Source: Pseudomonas sp. CCC3.1 (lineage in GTDB: Bacteria > Pseudomonadota > Gammaproteobacteria > Pseudomonadales > Pseudomonadaceae). From it: a stretch of DNA of 64,000 nt. The stretch is from the NCBI RefSeq assembly GCF_034347405.1, contig NZ_CP133778.1, positions 3,596,001-3,660,000 of the forward strand. The letters run 5' to 3'. A program made the translations under genes and the position numbers. The notes under the pieces were generated by a model. That model saw nothing but the letters and a program-made list of their open reading frames with translations, was not told the DNA's origin and ran no database searches. Shown here one piece after another: positions 58,550-64,000 of the stretch (position 1 is the stretch's first letter; every line of letters starts with the position of its first letter).

Positions 58550-59445
58550 GCTATGAAGCCTTCCGTTTGATGGTTCAGGGCTGGGCCACGGCCGGGTATC
58601 TGCCCGAAGTGCTGGCCTACGGATTTGTGGTCAACGCGCTGCTGGCAGGCCTGCTGATCGGCCCGGTACTGGGCGGGCTCGGAACCTTGGTGGTGGTCAA
58701 GCGTTTCGCGTTCTTTTCCGAAGCCGTGGGCCACGCCGCCCTGACGGGCGTGGCCATTGGCATTTTGCTTGGCGAACCCTATACCGGGCCGTACGGCAGC
58801 CTGTTCGGCTATTGCCTGCTGTTCGGGATTTCGCTCAATTACCTGCGCAATCGCACCGGTTTGGCGCCAGACACCCTGATCGGCGTCTTCCTCTCTGTGT
58901 CGCTTGCCTTGGGTGCCAGCCTGTTGCTGGTGCTGGCGGGCAAGATCAACGTGCACATCCTTGAAAACGTCCTGTTCGGCTCGGTATTAACCGTCAACGG
59001 CAACGATTTACTGGTGCTGGCGATTGTCGGTGCTCTGGTGCTGGGCCTCAGCCTGCCACTGTACAACCGCATCATGCTCGCCAGCTTCAACCCGCAACTG
59101 GCCGCCGTGCGCGGGGTGGCAGTGAAGTCGCTGGACTACCTGTTTGTGATTCTGGTGACGCTGATCACCGTCGCTGCGGTCAAGGTGATTGGCGCGATCC
59201 TGGTCGGCGCACTGCTGGTGATTCCGGCGGCGGCGGCGCGCTTGCTCAGCCAGTCACTGAAGGGCTTTTTCTGGATCTCGGTGCTGATCGCCACGATCAG
59301 CACCTTGTGCGGGATCTTGCTGCCCATCGTCTTCGACCTACCGATTCCGTCCGGCGCCGCGATCATTCTGGTGGCCGGTATCGCCTTCGCCCTGGCCGCC
59401 ATTGCCCGTGGCGTGGTGCCTAGCCTGAAAGGGAATATTGGATAA
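58546..59445 (+). CDS. fpvE: FpvE, ABC transporter permease
   Basis: This 299-residue ABC-3 family permease has about eight helices. The coupling region VVVKRFAFFSEAVGHAALTGVA is typical of ZnuB/MntB-like permeases. It ends FALAAIARGVVPSLKGNIG. With FpvD it carries ferrous iron across the inner membrane. It overlaps fpvD by 4 bases. Confidence 0.92.
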   Translation: MSYEAFRLMVQGWATAGYLPEVLAYGFVVNALLAGLLIGPVLGGLGTLVVVKRFAFFSEAVGHAALTGVAIGILLGEPYTGPYGSLFGYCLLFGISLNYLRNRTGLAPDTLIGVFLSVSLALGASLLLVLAGKINVHILENVLFGSVLTVNGNDLLVLAIVGALVLGLSLPLYNRIMLASFNPQLAAVRGVAVKSLDYLFVILVTLITVAAVKVIGAILVGALLVIPAAAARLLSQSLKGFFWISVLIATISTLCGILLPIVFDLPIPSGAAIILVAGIAFALAAIARGVVPSLKGNIG

Positions 59446-60342
59446 ATGTTCACTCTGCGCAAACTGACCCTGGCAATCGCCATCACTGGCCTGCTCAGCA
59501 CCCCGCTGCTGGCGGCCACGCCCAACGCACAGCCGGTGCGCATACTCGCCAGCTTGCCGATCACCTACGGCTTGAGCGATTTGCTGCTCAAGGACAGTGG
59601 CGTGACCCTCGAACGCGCGGCGGCCGCCAACCTGCCCGGCAGCCGACAAAGTGCCTACTTCAGCGGGCGCGGCGCCCCGGCGCTGCAAAAAATGGCCGAA
59701 AACGCCGATGCTGTGGTGGGTTTGCGCTCGCTGTGGAGCGACGACCCGCTGTACCCAATGGCGCGACGCAGCAACATTCGCATCGTTGAAGTCGACGCGG
59801 CACGCCCGGTAGACGGCAGCTTGCCGGGCATTGCTGTGCAACCCGGCGTACACAGCGATGGCCTGAACAGCCAGCCGTGGCTGGCCAGCAACAACATGGG
59901 GCGCATGGCCGACGTGATCGCCGCAGACCTGGTGCGCTTGGCCCCGGCGGCAAAACCTAAGATTGAGGCCAACCTCGCCAACCTGAAACAGCGCCTGCTC
60001 AAACTCAGTGCCAACAGCGAAGCACAGCTGGCCAAGGCCGATAACTTGAGCGTGGTGAGTGTCTCGGATCGACTCGACTACTTGATCAGCGGATTGAACC
60101 TGGAGCGGGTTGAAGTGGCGCACAAAAGCGATGAGCCCTGGACGCCTGAAGCGTTGAAAGCCCTGACGCAAACGCTCAAGGACAATGATGTCGCGCTGGT
60201 GCTGGACCATCGCGAGCCCCCGCCAGAACTGAAAGCGGCGATTACTGAGGGCGGCAGCCAAATCGTGGTGGTGAACGCTGAAGGTGCAGATCCGGTGGCT
60301 GAGTTGCAGGGCGCTATTGATGCGATTGTCGAAGCTCTGTAG
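59446..60342 (+). CDS. fpvF: FpvF, second periplasmic binding protein
   Basis: It starts directly at the base after the fpvE stop. The protein has 298 residues with signal peptide LTLAIAITGLLSTPLLAA. It has the metal-binding-protein fold (ILASLPITYGLSDLLLKDS) but few of the canonical His ligands. In P. aeruginosa FpvF associates with FpvC and ferripyoverdine. It is the last gene of the operon, followed by a terminator at 60398-60428. Confidence 0.88.
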   Translation: MFTLRKLTLAIAITGLLSTPLLAATPNAQPVRILASLPITYGLSDLLLKDSGVTLERAAAANLPGSRQSAYFSGRGAPALQKMAENADAVVGLRSLWSDDPLYPMARRSNIRIVEVDAARPVDGSLPGIAVQPGVHSDGLNSQPWLASNNMGRMADVIAADLVRLAPAAKPKIEANLANLKQRLLKLSANSEAQLAKADNLSVVSVSDRLDYLISGLNLERVEVAHKSDEPWTPEALKALTQTLKDNDVALVLDHREPPPELKAAITEGGSQIVVVNAEGADPVAELQGAIDAIVEAL

Positions 60343-60397
60343 CGCAATCTGGGGGTTGCATTAAAGCTGGCTGAGTTTTACAACTGGGTTTAGAGAA

Positions 60398-60428
60398 GGC
60401 GGCTGTCGAGAGATGGCCGCCTTTTTTT
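60398..60428 (+). terminator. Terminator of the fpv operon
   Basis: GGCGGC (60398-60403) pairs with GCCGCC (60416-60421) and is followed by seven T. The A-rich left side gives some activity for the minus-strand gene as well. Confidence 0.85.
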
Positions 60429-60444
60429 GTCGGTGGGTTTGAGG

Positions 60445-61380
60445 TTAAGGCCCCCGGGCAGCCAGTTCCGCTTCGCGGGCGGCGATGGCGCGTTCTAACT
60501 CAGGAGAGCGTTTGGCCCATTGCTCGGGAGGGAGGGGTTTTGACCATTCGATGATTTCTGGGCTAGAAAATTCAGGGAGTGGATATAGCTTTAATCGTTC
60601 AAGCGCATCGATAAGAAAGGTATTGAAGATAAATACTCCGCAGAAACCCTCCCACACCAACGTCATAAACCAGCCTTTACGTTCAGCAGCGATAAACAGA
60701 CTGTCCACATAAGTAGCCAGTATGCCTTTGGGGTGATGAAACCTAGCGCTATTATCTTTTACAACCTGCGGTCCAATCTCCATGTAACTGCGCATACACT
60801 CCCACTGCGCCATCGCTCCCTCACTTTTGCCGCAGTTAAATCCAAAAAAGAAGTTCTTATTTTCTTGCTCGGCATTTAAATCCGGATTATCAAAACCTAC
60901 AAATAGCATCCCCATTGAATGCGGGCCTACTTGGCTGACAGTTGAGTGCTCAGACGTTACGGCGGTTACCGACTCCCACGGCACAATCCAGCATTTACCA
61001 TTTTCACGAGGAACACAGACTTCTCGGCGCTGGCGATTGAAACGAATGGGTAATGGGGTTGGTTGAAATAAACTGTAGATCAACATCAATATAGGTATAC
61101 CCACAATTATCCCCCCAAGCAGAAATATGTAATGACTGAGTTGCGGTGAAACATCTTTAAATCCTATACCTAACCCCAGAAAAAGTATCACCAATGGCCA
61201 TAACACCATTAATCCAGAGCCAACGCTGTAACTCCCAATATCTAAATACACATCATTCTTGCGCCAAATAACATTAACCATGTCAACAGCCGCCTCACCC
61301 GTAGGTATAGCTAGAGGTGCCAGGTAATCTTGTTGAGAAAACAGGCCTTTTTTGCTCGTACCTGCAGTTGGCACGCTCAT
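60445..61380 (-). CDS. DUF6708-type membrane protein, possible T6SS immunity
   Basis: This 311-residue protein has two close hydrophobic segments (GLMVLWPLVILFLGLGIGF and YIFLLGGIIVGIPILMLIY), a beta-rich cytosolic or periplasmic middle (PIRFNRQRREVCVPREN; VPWESVTAVTS), and a third hydrophobic stretch (FMTLVWEGFCGVFIFNTFL). I associate this layout with DUF6708 proteins that accompany T6SS effectors. The ATG overlaps the stop of the effector-like gene (ATGA), so the two are translationally coupled. An immunity role in the inner membrane against a pore-former is an inference. It is AT-richer than the fpv genes. Confidence 0.6.
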   Translation of the reverse strand: MSVPTAGTSKKGLFSQQDYLAPLAIPTGEAAVDMVNVIWRKNDVYLDIGSYSVGSGLMVLWPLVILFLGLGIGFKDVSPQLSHYIFLLGGIIVGIPILMLIYSLFQPTPLPIRFNRQRREVCVPRENGKCWIVPWESVTAVTSEHSTVSQVGPHSMGMLFVGFDNPDLNAEQENKNFFFGFNCGKSEGAMAQWECMRSYMEIGPQVVKDNSARFHHPKGILATYVDSLFIAAERKGWFMTLVWEGFCGVFIFNTFLIDALERLKLYPLPEFSSPEIIEWSKPLPPEQWAKRSPELERAIAAREAELAARGP

Positions 61381-64000
61381 CGTTTGATCCTTGGCTGCAA
61401 GAAAATTGAACCTTGTTGCCCCCCCAATGGATAACGCTTTGTGCTGTCCAACTCCGGTGTTGGGTCATTACGCAAGGCGATTACTCCAGTGGCAGCGCTC
61501 AATGTGAACGCGACACCTCGTTCTCCCCCCACAAAATTGAGGGCGCCAAGCATTGAGGTCAATGGGGTTTGGTATCGCAAGCGCAAAGAGACTTTAGTGA
61601 GTTGCGAACCGAACAAGTTGGGCACCGTGTTGAATGGGCCGCTCAATCGTAAACCCTGGCCTTGGGTATACGGAATCCAATCGCAACGACTGTGGTGTAT
61701 CCAACAGTCACCAATGTCTTGCATAGGATCTTCGCGAGAGTATTTCCCCTCACCACTTTTTATCCGCTCGCGCATCGCCAGAGTATCCAGCGGGTTACCA
61801 ATCATGGTGATATCTAGATAAACATTACTAGGCTCGGCCCCTGGTAGGTCTATGGTGAGTGTCTTGATCGCACTTTTCATTACACCTGACTGCAAAGAAT
61901 TCATCACACTCTTTGGCTCTACGGATTCAAAGCTGACTCTAGGGGTGTAAAGAATGCCGTATAAACGATTAAGTTCGTCTTGCTGGGCATCAAATGTTAT
62001 TGAGCTAAGATCGTTAGCGCGAGATTTTGACCAGCAGCAATAATTCAGAAAGTTCTGCATAGGTGTTTGCTGCAAGTACCAAGCGATCAGGTAAAGCACA
62101 CCCAGCACAGCAATCAGAAAATTAAGCGGCCCCATCCAAAATAAGAATCGTGAAAGCGCAACTGCAGAACTTAAATTTCCACTGAGAGCTCTCAAAGTGT
62201 AAATCACTCCATTGAGTGTTACAGCCCCAAAAGTAGCAATTTGACCACCGACTACGTTTTTACGCATCTCTAGCCACGGATCGATAGAATCTTGCGAATT
62301 TTCAAGTTGCTCTTGCAGTGATAAATACTCTGCTAAGGCAGCAACAGTTGATAATCCACCAATAATCGCGCCTAAAAGAGTCCTTACTGGCGTTACAGAT
62401 AAACCTATCGAAAACCGAGCAGTCTTACTCACCTGACTATCAATCACCGCCACCAACGCTGCCCCGGTATATAACGTCGCAGATGCTGTGTCATATATCC
62501 GTTGTTCATCCATCCCTTCCAGCACTTCGACCTGCCCCAAATAATTACTGGCATTCCAGCTATTGAGCAGCAACGCTGTCAAAGCGATTAAACCTCCACT
62601 GTTTTTAACTGCCACAGAGTCGACAATTTTTGAAACCTGGCCACGGCCGATGGCTTTACCCGTGGTATTGACCCATTGAGTAAGGTCTTCCGCAGCTTTG
62701 CCAAATTGCTGCAACACCTGATATTTGCCTTGGCTAATTAACCGCAGGCCAATTTGGTGAGCGGCTCGGGTGGCAGTCATGATGGCCAGCCACGGCCCTT
62801 TCAGCGGTTCTCCTGCTTTGCTGCTGAGCAACAACAAAGATGCGCTCAGGCGTTTTACAAGCGTGTTCCAAAGGCTATTGGTGTTGCCAGCCATCGTACT
62901 GAGGCCAGAGAGAATGTTGATACCCTGTGGCCCCAGCACCTTACTCATAGCAGCCATTGCATTGGCCTGATTTTCAATTTCCAGCGCTGCCATCAATTCA
63001 GTCGCACGGCTGCTGGTATTGACCGCGCCCTCAAGTGTGGGGCTCCAGCCGTAAAACAATTGCCGCAACGCCCCGTCATCCGCACTGCGCACGTACTCTG
63101 CGTATTGTTCAGCGCCGACTTTGCGCAAGCACTGCGCGCTGAGGCAGGCCAAGGCCAACTCATCAAGCCATTGGCGGTGTTCGCTGTCGTGGTAATCCAC
63201 AAACCACGTGCCGCTGTGGTGTCGCAGCAAGTACACGCCACGGTCGGTATATAGAGCTTCGTGTCGTTGTTGCAGGTGTGAAAAATGCTTCGGGGCGGTT
63301 TGGTCGAGCCAATGATTCATGGCAGGCAAGTCGATGTATTGCTCAACCTTGTCGGAGGTGTGTTTGTTTTTCAGGTTGTTGACTTTGCTTTCCTGGTAAT
63401 CGCGCACCACTTGCAGCACTTCGTCGTGCAAGTGAAGGGGGATAAACCCGCGGATCGGCGCGACTGCCGCTTGTTCGCGAAGTTGTATTTCAGCCAGTCG
63501 GGTGTCGGCTTCTGCGTTGCTGTGGGTGGTGCCGCGTCGGATGTTGGCGGTGTAGCGCTCTCTCGCCAGTTGCTCCAGTCGGGTGCGCGCATTGAGCAGC
63601 ATTTGCGCTTGCTCACGCGTCAGTTCAATGTCCTGCTCTCGGTAGCGGTAAATCAACATCCCGACAACTTCGCTGGGATCTTCTGTAATCAAGCTGCGAA
63701 CAAAGCCGCCAATACTCAGCCGCAAGTTGTTATCGGCTTGCCATTTTTCGTGCCGCGATTCTACTTGTTCTTGTTCGTGGTTAATGTCGCGCAGTACCCC
63801 GAGATCATCGTCCAAGCACGCCAGCACGGTGTACAAGCCGCGTGATTGGGTATGGGCGATTTCCATCAGGCTTTGGGCTGTGGTCGGTGCCCATGGCACG
63901 GCACTCCACTCGCCCGGCGCGGGTATTTCAGCCGGAACCGGAGGGTACTTGGCGGCGATTTTCGCGCGTTCGCTGAGCCAACGCTGGGTGTCGGTATAGG
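61377..64000 (-). CDS. T6SS pore-forming effector-like protein (partial)
   Basis: The frame is open to the window edge, so the N-terminus is missing; 874 codons are visible. The visible N-terminal part (YTDTQRWLSERAKIAAKYP; LMEIAHTQSRGLYTVLACL) and the long helical middle resemble the BTH_I2691/VasX family of type VI effectors. Four or more hydrophobic segments follow in the C-terminal half: RTLLGAIIGGLSTVAALAE, IATFGAVTLNGVIYTLRAL and WMGPLNFLIAVLGVLYLIA are the clearest. VasX-type proteins insert into the target inner membrane like colicins. No VgrG or DUF4123 chaperone is inside the window. The identification is by layout and recalled family features. Confidence 0.65.
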   Translation of the reverse strand, partial: YTDTQRWLSERAKIAAKYPPVPAEIPAPGEWSAVPWAPTTAQSLMEIAHTQSRGLYTVLACLDDDLGVLRDINHEQEQVESRHEKWQADNNLRLSIGGFVRSLITEDPSEVVGMLIYRYREQDIELTREQAQMLLNARTRLEQLARERYTANIRRGTTHSNAEADTRLAEIQLREQAAVAPIRGFIPLHLHDEVLQVVRDYQESKVNNLKNKHTSDKVEQYIDLPAMNHWLDQTAPKHFSHLQQRHEALYTDRGVYLLRHHSGTWFVDYHDSEHRQWLDELALACLSAQCLRKVGAEQYAEYVRSADDGALRQLFYGWSPTLEGAVNTSSRATELMAALEIENQANAMAAMSKVLGPQGINILSGLSTMAGNTNSLWNTLVKRLSASLLLLSSKAGEPLKGPWLAIMTATRAAHQIGLRLISQGKYQVLQQFGKAAEDLTQWVNTTGKAIGRGQVSKIVDSVAVKNSGGLIALTALLLNSWNASNYLGQVEVLEGMDEQRIYDTASATLYTGAALVAVIDSQVSKTARFSIGLSVTPVRTLLGAIIGGLSTVAALAEYLSLQEQLENSQDSIDPWLEMRKNVVGGQIATFGAVTLNGVIYTLRALSGNLSSAVALSRFLFWMGPLNFLIAVLGVLYLIAWYLQQTPMQNFLNYCCWSKSRANDLSSITFDAQQDELNRLYGILYTPRVSFESVEPKSVMNSLQSGVMKSAIKTLTIDLPGAEPSNVYLDITMIGNPLDTLAMRERIKSGEGKYSREDPMQDIGDCWIHHSRCDWIPYTQGQGLRLSGPFNTVPNLFGSQLTKVSLRLRYQTPLTSMLGALNFVGGERGVAFTLSAATGVIALRNDPTPELDSTKRYPLGGQQGSIFLQPRIKR

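Overview
The window is chromosomal DNA of a fluorescent Pseudomonas, most likely of the P. fluorescens complex. The evidence is GC-rich coding DNA with Pseudomonas-type housekeeping genes (gltX, dusC, sstT, mntH, pbpG, azlCD), abundant Pseudomonas REP/REPIN palindromes, and a pyoverdine locus whose order matches P. aeruginosa (side-chain NRPS genes, then fpvGHJKCDEF). All assignments were made by reading the sequence; no database search was run.

Positions 1-25000 are ordinary core genome: an amine-oxidase-type flavoprotein end, a C39-like lipoprotein without catalytic residues, a TerC protein, NhaR-type and MFS genes, sstT, yceH, a shikimate-dehydrogenase-like gene, azlCD, a Dps-like gene, an rRNA-methyltransferase-like gene, a DUF2975/XRE pair, pbpG, a 141-bp MITE-like element, an ibpA-type heat-shock gene with a sigma-32 promoter and a ROSE-like thermometer, dusC, a duplicated tRNA-Ala/tRNA-Glu cluster beside gltX, and mntH. 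Between mntH and an esterase gene lies an extra MFS gene flanked by a 35-bp duplication of the mntH 3' end.

Positions 25174-48073 (minus strand) hold pyoverdine side-chain NRPS genes. Specificity residues read by eye predict D-Ser - Dab - Thr - D-Ser - X - X, where X are probably ornithine-type residues, ending in a thioesterase. One missing base splits the upstream synthetase inside a condensation domain. Three REPIN palindromes lie in frame inside NRPS coding sequence and are translated as 23-29 residue insertions. A siderophore-interacting protein gene is divergent from the NRPS operon and has an exact TAAAT-N16-CGT PvdS box. The fpvGHJKCDEF iron-release system follows at 54191-60342.

The most notable find lies between the NRPS and fpv halves. 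It is an AT-rich class II lanthipeptide cassette: a 47-codon precursor gene (49617-49760) whose C-terminus carries three Cys matched by Thr/Ser/Thr, a 13-bp hairpin, then a complete LanM synthetase (49899-53084). No dedicated LanT transporter or protease is visible.

The right end (60445-64000, minus strand) holds a translationally coupled pair resembling a VasX/BTH_I2691-type T6SS pore-forming effector (cut by the window edge) and a DUF6708-type membrane protein that may be its immunity protein.
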